A program made the translations under genes and the position numbers. The notes beneath the pieces are model-generated. The model worked only from the letters and a program-made list of their open reading frames with translations, made no database searches and was not told the DNA's origin. Positions 39,258 through 48,524 of a DNA stretch of 64,000 nt are shown here, piece after piece (positions within the stretch are counted from its first letter, which is position 1; every line of letters begins with the position of its first letter). Origin of the DNA: Choristoneura fumiferana. Lineage: Eukaryota > Arthropoda > Insecta > Lepidoptera > Tortricidae. Location: assembly GCF_025370935.1 (NCBI RefSeq), contig NC_133491.1:739649-803648 (forward strand), read 5' to 3'.

Positions 39258-39655
39258 GCTGATTTTTTAGGGTTCCGTACCTAAAGGGTAAAAACGGAAA
39301 CCCTATTATAAGACAGCGCCTCTAGCGGAACGTTTGCGATGTTCGTGTTTCCATACAAATTGAGATTTTAACGCGAACGCGATCGAGACGTATTTTGTAA
39401 CCTTAAACTTACACTACGGGGCACAGGCTGTATCTCATGAACCGTGATAGTTAGACAGTTGAAATTTTCACGGATTATGTATAACTGTGGCCTCTATAAC
39501 AACAAATACTAAAAACAGAATTAAATAAATATTTGATGGGGGCTCCCATACAACAAACGTGATTTTTTTGTCGTTTTTTGATAATGTTAATTAATGTTGT
39601 ATATATAGTACGGAACCCTTCGTGCGCGAGGACGACTCGCACTGGCCGGTTTTTA
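39258..39655 (-). mobile_element. Element G carrying half of another hairpin element
   Basis: G ends: TTTTTTAGGGTTCCGTACCT at the left, and ACGGAACCCTTCGTGCGCGA then GGACGACTCGCACTGGCC and GGTTTTT at the right. The interior includes GGGGGCTCCCATACAACAAA, shared with 60150-60495. Positions 39315-39420 (AGCGCCTCTAGCGGAACGTT to TAAACTTACACTA) match the right half of the hairpin at 59097-59276, so that element or its half has been incorporated. Confidence 0.82.
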
Positions 39656-39723
39656 ACATCCTTGCAATACTTTGACTTATTAACTAAAAAAAAGGAAAGG
39701 TAAAAAAAAGGGATGATGTCAGT

Positions 39724-39985
39724 GACGACCGGATGGCCGAGTGGTTAGAGAACCTGACTACGAAGCTTAAGGTCCCGGGTTCGAATCCCGGCCGGGCAGA
39801 TATTTGTATGAATAATACGAATGTTTGTTCTCGGGTCTTGGATGTTTAATATGTATTTAAGTATGTATTTATCTATATAAGTATGTTTATCCGTTGCCTA
39901 GTATCCATAGTACAAGCTTTGCTAGTTTGGGACTAAGTCAATTGGTGTCAAGTGTCCATGATATTTATTTATTGATATTTATTTA
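39724..39985 (+). repeat. SINE-B, complete
   Basis: The head GACGACCGGATGGCCGAGTG (39724-39743) has a perfect T arm GGTCCCGGGTTCGAATCCCG. The body carries ATTTGTATGAATAATACGAA, TTTATCCGTTGCCTAGTATC and TTGGGACTAAGTCAATTGGT. The tail is ATGATATTTATTTATTGATA then TTTATTTATTATTT. This is the best plus-strand reference copy in the window. Confidence 0.93.
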
Positions 39986-39989
39986 TTAT

Positions 39990-40172
39990 TTCAAAGTTTA
40001 ATATCTCAAAATGGCTGAACCGATGGCAATAAACATAGCTAAGAACCGCCGCAAGGACACTCGATTTTACATAAAAGAAGCATCTAAATCGGTCGATCCG
40101 TTTAAGAGCTACGATGGCACAGACAGGCATTGTCTTCAAACTTATAACACCCCTTGCGTCGGGGTTAAAATA
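39990..40172 (+). repeat. Repeat C copy
   Basis: TTCAAAGTTTAATATCTCAA, AGCTAAGAACCGCCGCAAGG, AAATCGGTCGATCCGTTTAA and CTTATAACACCCCTTGCGTC then GGGGTTAAAA. It starts directly after the SINE-B tail. Confidence 0.78.
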
Positions 40173-40204
40173 GAACAACGTCTTTACTACTTCGTTCTAC
40201 CTAT

Positions 40205-40402
40205 AACCTAACCTCAAACAACAAAAGTTGGAAACTCCCTTCAGAAATCAGTTTGATGAAACATGACTAAGGACCATCGCTAGAAAACCTGATTTCAAAT
40301 AAAACGCATTCAAATCGGTCCACCCGTTTAAAAGATACGGTGCCACAGACACCATAGCGGTCAAACTTATAACACCCCTCTTTTTGCGTCGGGGGTTTAA
40401 AA
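40205..40402 (+). repeat. Repeat C copy, with a further scrap downstream
   Basis: CAACAAAAGTTGGAAACTCC, TGAAACATGACTAAGGACCA then TCGCTAGAAAACCTG, and ACACCCCTCTTTTTGCGTCG. A short third piece, CGATGAAACATGTCTAGAAC then CATTGCTGGAAG, lies at about 40609-40640. Confidence 0.82.
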
Positions 40403-40785
40403 CAAGGCGGGCACGCTGCGCTTGCGTCTTCATTCACAAACCCATTTCATTGAGTTATCCATAACGGTACCCGTAACGCCCACGATATCTTTACCTCTTA
40501 GAATATAAATAAACAGAAGCGTAACTTCTAAGCCGAAAAATTTCACGCGCTGTACACCATAATATTTTCATGTAAATAAATGATAAATAAATAAATGGAT
40601 TTACCGATTTCGATGAAACATGTCTAGAACCATTGCTGGAAGCTCAGCAGGTATAAACGCTCTTAACGATGGCGATCATGAGAAGACCAAAGTGCACGGC
40701 TTTTCACGTATCTCTTGCTTTCTGGACATATTCGTGCATAAAGAATACGTCCATGGAGATTGTATGTAACGCTTCTGATTTATTC
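40403..40785. other. No gene seen
   Basis: Apart from the repeat C scrap at 40609-40640, unassigned. Confidence 0.4.
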
Positions 40786-40786
40786 T

Positions 40787-40932
40787 ATCTTCTTCTCTTC
40801 TTCTTCTTTAGCCGTTCTCAACCTCTAAGGTGTAGGCCTCCTTCAGCTTATGCCATCTGTTCCGGTCTTGAGCAGTTTCCAACTACTTTGTTCCCGCCAG
40901 TCTTTTCATATCGTCGTACCAACGCATTTGCG
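40787..40932 (-). pseudogene. RTE-like LINE C-terminus with (GAA)n tail, fourth lineage
   Basis: On the minus strand the frame reads MRWYDDMKRLAGTK, an in-frame TAG (40883-40885), then LETAQDRNRWHKLKEAYTLE and a stop at 40808-40810. It is followed by (GAAGAA)n at 40787-40807. RWYDDMK, AQDRxxW and LKEAYT are the terminal motifs of a different RTE-like lineage from 7574-7755. The plus-strand 93-codon frame (40669-40950) is a shadow. Confidence 0.75.
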
Positions 40933-40935
40933 ATT

Positions 40936-41820
40936 TATTCTATATTCTGAGCATAACCTGTCTCGCTTGATAACACCATTGTTCTGGTTAAAGAATAACT
41001 CTTGTGTTATTAAATGGTAAAACAAAAGAGTGCTTAATAATGAGTTGTGCCCATCAAGTTTTTGTAGTTAATTAGATGTAGACATACAATAAATATGGTA
41101 GAACTATGAGCGCAGTGACCCTTGTCAGAATTAAACGTGTACGCACTCATAAATCCTATGTCAAAAGGGCAAAAATTAATTTTATTAGTTTTGCCATGTC
41201 TGTCTTTCTGTCCACGACTTAGTTTCACAACTCAGCACTAGACAACTGTCGTATAATGGGGGTACATAAATAATCCCGGCGACAAAGTAGTAAGTACGAT
41301 AAAATTGTGAAAAAATTGCAAGAGGCTTTGTTGTTTCTTTTTATTATTTTATATTAAAAACCTAGTTTAGGTTTAGGTTTAGTTATATAACGTTTATTTA
41401 CGATGAAAGTCAAACAAAGGTCAAACGTTATTTTGCAAATATACAGACGATCAATTAGTATTTTTTTACAAAAATGTTATAAAATGATTTATTAAAGCTA
41501 TGCTCGAAATGGTTTTGGAATTAGACACATTGTAAAAAAATGATCAATGTTAAATTGCTATGCTTTTAAACTCTAATCTATAATGTAATTCTAACCTTCA
41601 ATACACCTTGCGTAATACATACATACTACTATTGCTGTAGTATTTAGGCGGACCAGTATCGGTGGGTTTGACTAACCCGTCGGTAACGGTCATGCCTGCG
41701 CCCACGCTGACTCAGTTTATCAATGAAGATGGAATCCACTACCATCGGATCGATTCTTAGGTACCTATTCTACATTTTTGTGGTCTCATTTTTTGCCTCT
41801 CTGTCTGTAATCACAAATCT
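40936..41820. other. No gene seen
   Basis: AT-rich. TTTAGGTTTAGGTTTAG near 41375-41391 is a short tandem word. GGCGGACCAGTATCGGTGGG near 41648-41667 starts a GC-richer unassigned patch. Confidence 0.45.
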
Positions 41821-41821
41821 T

Positions 41822-42092
41822 AAATAAATAAATAAATATCACGGGACAATTCACACCAATTGTCCTAGTCCCAAAGTAAGCTTAGCAAAGCTTGTGTTAT
41901 GGGTACTAAGCAACGGATAAATATAATATATAGATAGATACTCGTACATACTTAAATACATATTAAACACCCAAGACCCGAGAACAAACATTCGTATTTT
42001 TCATACAAATATCTGCCCCGACACAGAATTGAATCCGGGACCTCAAGCTTCGTAGTCAGGTTCTCTAACCACTAGGCCATCTGGTCGTCAAA
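41822..42092 (-). repeat. SINE-B, complete, antisense, subfamily with TCTGGTCGTC end
   Basis: AAATAAATAAATATCACGGG, CCAATTGTCCTAGTCCCAAA, GTTATGGGTACTAAGCAACG and ATTGAATCCGGGACCTCAAG then CCACTAGGCCATCTGGTCGTC. It shares GGGTACTAAGC and CATCTGGTCG with the copy at 42363 but not with 39724, so the two are close relatives. Confidence 0.9.
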
Positions 42093-42094
42093 AA

Positions 42095-42345
42095 AAAAAT
42101 CTTGCAAGTTAAATTTGACCAACTTCCAGTAGTCAGATTGACTTGAAATTTGGAATGCTTATGTAAATCGCGTGACAATACAATAACCTAGTAGTGACAT
42201 CCTGGTAGTCCAGCCAGGATCGTCTCCGCAGGACGGAACTCTTCAACGGTTAAAGCATCGACTTGAAATTGGTATGCAATGTAGTTTGGGTGAAAATGCA
42301 AGTATAGTTAACAAAAAGTACAGTCAGCAAAAAAGCTTGTATTAA
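42095..42345 (-). mobile_element. Element F between two SINE-B copies
   Basis: ATCTTGCAAGTTAAATTTGA then CCAACTTCCAGTAGTCAGAT, GGTAGTCCAGCCAGGATCGT, GGACGGAACTCTTCAACGGT and GCAAAAAAGCTTGTATT. The TTCACCTGTCCCG end is missing where it meets the SINE-B head. Confidence 0.8.
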
Positions 42346-42362
42346 AAAAGTGAAATTTTTAT

Positions 42363-42631
42363 AAATAATAAATAAATAAATATCACGGGACAATTCACGC
42401 AAATTGACCTAGTCACAAAGTAAGCTTAGCAAAGCTTGTGTTATGGGTACAAAGCAACGGATAAATATAATTATATGGATAGATACATACTTAAATACAT
42501 ATTAAACACCCAAGACCCGAGAACAAACATTCGTATTTTTCATACAAATATCTGCCCCGACGCGGGAATCGAACCCGGGATCTCAAGCTTCCTAGTCAGG
42601 TTCTCTAACCACTAGGCCATCTGGTCGTCCA
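42363..42631 (-). repeat. SINE-B, complete, antisense
   Basis: AATAAATAAATATCACGGGA, GTTATGGGTACAAAGCAACG and GGGAATCGAACCCGGGATCT then CCACTAGGCCATCTGGTCGTC. Same orientation and subfamily as 41822-42092. Confidence 0.9.
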
Positions 42632-42811
42632 TGGTTATGGTTAGGTTATTCACTTTGACTGTAGAAATTTGATTTGTATGCAAAACCCGTACTGACTCCG
42701 CATCTCCGTGCGATGTGTGGCGCGCGTGACGGTGCAATTTGGCTGTGAATATCGTCACACGCACCACAGCCAGCTGAGTGCAGCGGTAGTGTGATAACCG
42801 GCTTACTGACT

Positions 42812-42960
42812 TCATCATCATCATCATCTCAGCCGTAGGACGTCCACTGTTGGACATGCCTCCCCAATAGGCCTCCAGTTGCTTCGGTTGGCAGCGGCCT
42901 GCATCCACCGTGAACCCGCGACTGTAACCAGGTCATCCGTCCATCTCGTTGGTGGTGGAC
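42812..42960 (-). pseudogene. RTE-like LINE 3' end, antisense
   Basis: TTCATCATCATCATCATCTC then AGCCGTAGGACGTCCACTGT is the complement of the stop and (GATGAT)n tail. GCTTCGGTTGGCAGCGGCCT then GCATCCACC and AGGTCATCCGTCCATCTCGT encode the reversed WMQAAANRSxW and PTRWTDDL motifs. Small deletions (for example in GGACATGCCTCCCC) break the frame. Confidence 0.85.
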
Positions 42961-43036
42961 GTTAGTGGCTGGCCTACTGGCTTAAAATGTAGTTTTTTTT
43001 TTTTTTATACTGTAGTGTAATAAAATAGTACTGTTT

Positions 43037-43312
43037 TGCAGGTGGTAGGACCTTGTGCAAGGTCCGCCCGGATTGCTACTACCATCTTGCTCGCTAATCC
43101 TGCCGTGAAGCAGCAGTGCTTGCACTGTTGTGTTTCGGCGTTGAGAGTAAGACAGCCGGTGAAATTACTGGCACTTAAGGTATCCCATCTTGGGCCTCTA
43201 GGTTTGGCAACGCATCTGCAATACCCATGGTGTTGCAGATGTTTATGGGCGGTGGTGATCTCTTACCATCAGGAGACCCGCTTGCTCGTTTGCCATACAG
43301 TCAAAAAAAACT
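43037..43312 (+). repeat. Element D, longest plus-strand copy
   Basis: TTTTGCAGGTGGTAGGACCT, the CCTTGTGCAAGG hairpin, then CGCTAATCCTGCCGTGAAGC, AGTAAGACAGCCGGTGAAAT, CTGCAATACCCATGGTGTTG then CAG, and a short A-tail at 43304-43311. Its start coincides with that of the copy at 31126-31411, supporting a real 5' boundary. The 101-codon frame is a by-product. Confidence 0.88.
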
Positions 43313-43319
43313 GTAATAA

Positions 43320-43480
43320 CACTGTATTACCCTACAGCTAGGCGAAAACCTCTTCCTTGGTTTTCTATTCGCCCTGCCTGCATTTATGTCTGGCTGGTTG
43401 CTCGAGAATGCGTCTAGGTCATTCCGCCATCTCCGTTCGGCCTGCCCCAGCCCCGGCAGCCATCTTGGGGTATCCAATAA
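43320..43480 (-). pseudogene. LINE C-terminal fragment, fifth lineage
   Basis: In the minus frame the segment LGQAERRWRNDLDAFSSNQP is the typical RWRDDLDAF region near the end of an RTE-like LINE polyprotein. The following residues (AGRANRKPRKRFSPS) fit the expected ending only after a frame change. The start lies near 43480, where the match fades. Confidence 0.6.
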
Positions 43481-44930
43481 GTGAGAATCTGGACGGCCGA
43501 TAAATTCATAAAGATTAACGAAGTAATTAAGAAACAAATGATTATTTAAACACTTATCAAATTGAGACGATGAATCTGGCACGAATTACAAGAATGAACC
43601 AAAAAAGTTTAAACTTTCAAGGTTTTATTAAAGTGCACAGTAATAATTTTACTTCTTGTATTTTTACCAAAGCGTTAAAGACAACGCTTCATTAAAACGT
43701 ATATGGTTTTTGTAATAAAATTAAAGATCCACTTGTCCTTAATTTAGCTGATGGTACGGGTTGCTTTATCTCTAACAAAATCTTCTACAATTTGGTTTCG
43801 TAACAAAGTTTAGCATTTATAACAAGATAGTGGGTGTGATTCAACGATGATACCTTGTAGATAAGTGGCCGATATTTTATAAGGTTTTTATTTTATGTGG
43901 TGCCCATCTTGACGCCTACATAAAAGTAAGAAACAATTGAGTTATTGCCACCATTTTGCTAACGCTCGTGGCATTTGTGATTTTGGTGCCTGATTAATAC
44001 ATCTCGCTACGTTTTTAACGTAAATTAACGTTCAGTACCTATTCAAAGAATCTCGATACTTTTACATCGACTGGTTTATTTAGACAAACAGTTGTAATAG
44101 TGTAGATACAAATAGTACAATTTAATAATGTATGTTATTACTCATAAACAATAAAATAATAATAACATAGGAACTATGATTAAACATCAGAAAAAGAATC
44201 ACAATCGGAAAAAAACTACTAATGCTTTTAAAGAAAGAAAGAAAAAAATATTGCTACAACAAAAACACTAGAATAATACATTTGTTCCCCTTAACCCATG
44301 CTGACATTGCTGTAATATATTGCATCTAATCTTTTTCAAAATGTATCCATTTTCCCGCCAATTCCGGAATAGCCATCCGAAAAATGATAGCCCATTAGTG
44401 TAATGGGATATTCTTCCTCTCATTTAAGAGTTATACTCTTGTCGGTGCAGCCGATGAAAGGCTCTCCTCTTCTCTCTACTCAGAGCTGCCTCCTTAACCT
44501 TCTTTTACGACAGGATCATAACATAAATCCGCTGACGTACGTCAGCCACTTAGCCCATCGGCTGAATACCAACAAACAATGGAAAAGTAAAAGGTGCCAC
44601 TAAATCGGTCAAGTACTAGCCGTCAAGTAGCAATCGGTCACACCCACTCTGCGCAGTCAAGTTAGCTCGAGAGCCGTGTGAAACGTACTAACTGAACACT
44701 CGTACCTCTCGTACGTGCCATGTTTGGATTGTTTACAATTGAAATTATATTTGGCAGTGACGTAAAACTAAACTAATTGTATTGTTTAAATTAGTAATTC
44801 TTTATGTTTGTGTAATCGACAGACGATGGGAGCGAATTCCATTTCTTAGCACACACACACATAACAACATGAAACACATATGAACTCAGTATGTAAAAAG
44901 AAATGAACCGCGTCATAAAGGTGAAGGCAA
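43481..44930. other. No gene seen
   Basis: Mostly AT-rich, apparently single-copy in this window. The 66-codon frame at 44403-44603 has no recognisable features. A GC-richer patch lies at about 44640-44725. Confidence 0.5.
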
Positions 44931-44934
44931 AATA

Positions 44935-45007
44935 AGTAAATAAATGTCATGGGGCACATGACACCAAATGACCTAATTCCAAATTATGCAAAGCTTGTAC
45001 TAGGGAT
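44935..45007 (-). repeat. SINE-B 3' part, antisense
   Basis: AAGTAAATAAATGTCATGGG, GACACCAAATGACCTAATTC then AAGCTTGTACTAGGGATAC. It stops where a LINE tail begins. Confidence 0.8.
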
Positions 45008-45250
45008 ACAATACAATACAACACGAATATTTTTTATTGCACACCATAAATCAGTACAAAAAACTTATAATATAAACACTTGGTTGACTGGTAGAGATCC
45101 CTTTTGTACAAGTATCTCAAAGTTTGTCAATTGAGTTTTGTTTCTTTTCTTTTGTACAATAAAGAGTTTACATACATACATACACTATTCAGGGTAGACA
45201 ATAGGCGGTCTTATCGCTTAAAAGCTCTCTTCCAGACAACCATTTGGGTA
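45008..45250 (-). repeat. LINE 3' UTR of the GTATT family, interrupted
   Basis: The complement of a (GTATT)n tail and AATAAA region (AATACAATACAACACGAATA, TTTTTTATTGCACACCATAA then ATCAGTACAAAA) occupies 45008-45066. The upstream UTR piece (GGGTAGACAATAGGCGGTCT then TATCGCTTAAAAGC) appears only at about 45192-45230. The two belong together by comparison with 7897-8034; a different LINE tail sits between them. Confidence 0.65.
45068..45187 (+). repeat. LINE 3' end of the TACA family, nested
   Basis: CTTGGTTGACTGGTAGAGAT then CCCTTTTGTACAAGTATCTC, TTTTGTACAATAAAGAGTTT and ACATACATACATACAC. Same family as 11983-12113, inserted into the antisense GTATT-family UTR. Confidence 0.7.
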
Positions 45251-45357
45251 CAAGAACTTATGGTTATGTCAAACAGAAATAGGTGGCGGAAACAGAAACA
45301 GAAAACAAGAACAAACAAAAAATCAATAATATTAAAATAAATACAAATTATATAATA

Positions 45358-45427
45358 TACATAAATACCTATATACATAAATAAATATATACTTAAAATA
45401 CTTAAAACATCCAAGACCCGAGAAGAA
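45358..45427 (-). repeat. SINE-B middle fragment, antisense
   Basis: ATACTTAAAATACTTAAAAC then ATCCAAGACCCGAGAAGAAA matches the centre of antisense SINE-B. Both ends are missing. Confidence 0.55.
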
Positions 45428-45524
45428 ACAAAAACAAGGAGGTAAATATAAACACTTTCTCTTCTTTGAAGTAAATTTTAAGCCCCGAAAACTACTTATA
45501 GTTCCGAGTAAAATTCAGTTTTTT

Positions 45525-45660
45525 TTACCCTCGTCGCAAAAAGAGGGGTGTTATAAGTTTGACCGCTATATGTGTCTGTGTGTCTGTCTTTGGTACCGTA
45601 GCTCTTAAACGGGTGGACCGATTTGAATGCTTTTTTTTTATTTGAAAGCAGGTTATTTAA
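45525..45660 (-). repeat. Repeat C, antisense
   Basis: TCGCAAAAAGAGGGGTGTTA then TAAGTTTGACCGCTATATG, GTACCGTAGCTCTTAAACGG and GGACCGATTTGAATGC then TTTGAAAGCAGGTTAT. Confidence 0.85.
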
Positions 45661-46544
45661 GGTTGGGTCGTCATTATTATGTACCTACATCGTTACGGTT
45701 AATTTCGATAAATGTAAATAGAACTCACGCAAGTGTACAATTTTTTCAATTATTCAAATTAAAACGTAAATATGTAAATGGCGGTAATCCAACACATAAA
45801 CAAAGACGAACTGAACAAATATAATTAACAAGTCCTTTGCATTTGGCACTCACACAAACACGAATCAACGCACACAGCCGTGTCTGTCCACTAAATCTAT
45901 GGATAGGGTTGTCGATTATTTTGCAAGAGGCAAATCGTTAGCAAAATGGCATTCCATAAATTTTTTTGACATTTGGAACGAATTCTGGTCTAATACAACA
46001 CAAAATGTCATATCGAATACATTTAGTAGGTATTATAAAGGAAGCTAAATTATTAAAATACAAGAAGTTAGAACTCTTCAATAGTAAAAACCAAATTACG
46101 CATGGCTTTAATAGTTATATTTTGCTTGCAATTACGCAAGGTCTTGAAATGAGATAAAATGATTTATTCATGCATGCGGAGATTGGGTTACAGTCAAAAT
46201 TCAAAATATTTATTTAAAAAAATACAGTACCTACATACTAAAAATAGTTCTAGAGATCGAGTAGAGTAAATTACAACGGTATTTTTTGAATCTCTTTTCA
46301 GTTCTCTGCCAGCTCAATTAAAACCACCATTTCTGGTTTTGTCCGTGAAGTTTTGATTCGCAGATTAATTAGGTACACGAGTAGAAAAAAAATCGTAGTT
46401 CACAGTATGTTCGGAACCGTTTTACCTAAAATCTGTGTTACCCAGCCCTGTAGCGTACACACAAAACCAACTCCCGCGGCAGGCTTTCACATCGTCGATA
46501 TGTCAAGAGAGGCTTGTGCTCACTTTGTGCGCTGGGAGAGTCGG
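45661..46544. other. No gene seen
   Basis: AT-rich. Frames of 63-80 codons at 45627-45824, 45966-46157 and 46353-46595 lack recognisable motifs; the last runs into the next MITE. Confidence 0.45.
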
Positions 46545-46679
46545 TACAGTCACCAGCATCAATATGTGACACAACAAGCGTGCATAAATATCTGATACGA
46601 CTCTATTTCTAGGGCCGGAAGGATGTGTCAGATATTTTTGCACGCTCGGCTGCGGCAGATATTAATGATGGTGACTGTA
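46545..46679. mobile_element. TA-flanked hairpin MITE starting CAGTCACCAGCAT
   Basis: TACAGTCACCAGCATCAATA and GCGTGCATAAATATCTGATA at the left pair with TGTCAGATATTTTTGCACGC and TATTAATGATGGTGACTGTA at the right. TA at both ends suggests a Tc1/mariner-type target. 135 bp, non-coding. Confidence 0.85.
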
Positions 46680-46734
46680 CACGCTGGAATCATACATTAA
46701 TGTCAAAATCAAAAACAAAAGTTTAATTTAGAAA

Positions 46735-46970
46735 TATTATCATGGGACAGTTGATACCAATTGACCTAGTCCCATACTAAGCAAAGCTTGTACTATGGAT
46801 ACAGGCAACGGATAAACATACTCATATAGATAAAATGCATACTTAAATACATATAAAACATCCAAGACCCGAGAACAAACATTCGTAATTAATCTGCCCC
46901 GGCCGGGGATCGAACCGGGACCTCCAGCTTCGTAGTCAGGTTCTCTAACCACTTGGCCATCCGGTCGTCA
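46735..46970 (-). repeat. SINE-B, near complete, antisense
   Basis: ATCATGGGACAGTTGATACC, AATTGACCTAGTCCCATACT and AGACCCGAGAACAAACATTC. The head has GGGGATCGAACCGGGACCTC and CCACTTGGCCATCCGGTCGTC. The TACAAATA part between body and head is deleted. Two frames over it are shadows. Confidence 0.9.
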
Positions 46971-46974
46971 AAAT

Positions 46975-47420
46975 AGCAGCCTAACGCATAAAATATACCT
47001 AAACTTGGAAGATTCCGTACGCAATACGAAATCCTTAGAAAAGTATTATTTGATTTTTTCGTAATAGCCACGGAACCGTATCCTGGGCGTGTCCGACACG
47101 CTCTTGGCCGGTTTTTTTATGACATTACATTAGCCAATTATATGGGGTGTTTTTGTTGATTCTGTTTTTGGATTGCATTCTTGTGAAGGATGGCACGACG
47201 GATGGGTGTTAGTCGTAGCGTTTCCAAGGGAACTCTAAATAATTAGGCCACTAAAGATTTAAATTGTTTGTTACAGGTAATATTCGTGATATCTTATCAG
47301 ATCTACAAACAACTAAAATCTTGGTCAAGATCATCAATACGTTGAGGTAAACGTAACCTACTTAAGTACTTACTCCCCTGGCCCTGGCTCAGCAACCTGA
47401 AGTGGATTTCGCCTTCAATA
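46975..47420. other. Element G end, otherwise no gene seen
   Basis: CCACGGAACCGTATCCTGGG then CGTGTCCGACACGCTCTTGG and CCGGTTTTTTT (about 47069-47118) is the GCGAGTCGGACTCG end of element G, inverted and substituted. The rest is unassigned. Confidence 0.6.
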
Positions 47421-47422
47421 TT

Positions 47423-47711
47423 CATCATCATCTCAGCCGTAGGACTTCCGCTGTTGGACATAGGGCTCCACCATAGACCTCTAGTTGCTTCGGTTCGCAG
47501 CCGCCTGCATCCACCATGAACTCGCTGCTTTAACCAGGTCATCCATCCATCTCGTTGGTGGACGTCCTACGCTTCGCTTGCCGATCCGCGGCCTCCACTC
47601 GAGAACTTTTCGGCCCCAACGGCCATCTGTTCTCCGTGCTATATGGCCCGCCCATTGCCACTTCAACGAGCTAATTCGCTTGGCTATGTCGGTGACCCTT
47701 GTTCTTCTACG
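47423..47711 (-). pseudogene. RTE-like LINE C-terminus, longest copy, one in-frame stop
   Basis: The minus-strand frame 47711-47433 (93 codons) contains RRRTRVTDIAKRISSLKWQW, AGHIARRTDGRWGRKVLEWR and SVGRPPTRWMDDLVKAA, then AAANRSN, an amber stop where related copies have W, and PYVQQRKSYG-stop. The (GATGAT)n tail is CATCATCATC-like at 47422-47431. KWQWAGHIAR and GRPPTRWxDD are conserved RTE-type C-terminal motifs. The stop and changes such as EAYVQQW to EPYVQQR mark a dead copy. Confidence 0.88.
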
Positions 47712-47818
47712 TATCTCCTAGTTTCTGATATCAATATTAGTTCACTAGTTAGTGACTTCAATATTAGTTGGCACCAATACACCCAGAAGCCTTAGTCGAT
47801 GCCTTAGGCCGTATTGTG

Positions 47819-47951
47819 TAAAGCCGAGTTTAGACTTGCAAGAAAAATCGTGCAAGTTGCATTACATTACGGCGCTCGATTGACCACTACAAACTCGTTG
47901 GCTTTACGGCCTCGCAATGTAATTCAACTTGCACGATCTTTTCCTATCCTT
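47819..47951. mobile_element. Hairpin MITE starting AAGCCGAGTTTAGAC, right end lost
   Basis: AAGCCGAGTTTAGACTTGCA then AGAAAAATCGTGCAAGTTGC and ATTACATTACGG pair with CGCAATGTAATTCAACTTGC then ACGATCTTTTCC. The terminal GCAAGTCTAAACTCGGCTT of the right arm is absent. Complete copy at 51148-51292. Confidence 0.8.
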
Positions 47952-48520
47952 ATTTTCAGTCGTGTGCCAGAAAGAAGCAGATAAAACGATTGTGATTGCA
48001 AGTGCGTTAGGCAATAAGGCCTATATCTAACACACTTGGACACATTATATTCAATTTTATTAGTGACTATAGCAACTTAGAGTAGGTAACGAACAGGGTC
48101 ATAATAAGTAATATAAAACTTAATTTTTATAAGAATTATCTTTTCAGGTCTATGCATAATTATAATTATGTTTCAAATTCGTTATTTACAATCTCGGAAA
48201 CAGGATTAGCTGTTTTTTATTGCTTCATATTCGCGGCCAAATAACCATCGTAACCGGTTTAGCTTTTTGTAATTTCGTTACTGCCTTGATGAAGTCATTA
48301 TTTGGTAGTTTATATGTCGTTAAAGATGAGCCCGTTGGCTTTATTGTGAAAAAAAAATGTTGATGTCTTGTGACAAACAATGTGTACTAATGTTTGATTA
48401 TTTTGTTTTTTACCCGACTGCCCTATGTGAGGAATTTTAAGTTTTGTATGGAAGTTGAGGCGCTAATAAAAAAAATGTATGGAGATAAAGTCCTCTTGTG
48501 ACAAGTAAACTTTATCTCCA
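47952..48520. other. No gene seen
   Basis: AT-rich. TATGGAGATAAAG (48479-48491) and CTTTATCTCCACA (48510-48522) form a small hairpin next to the long palindrome. Confidence 0.5.
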
Positions 48521-48524
48521 CACA

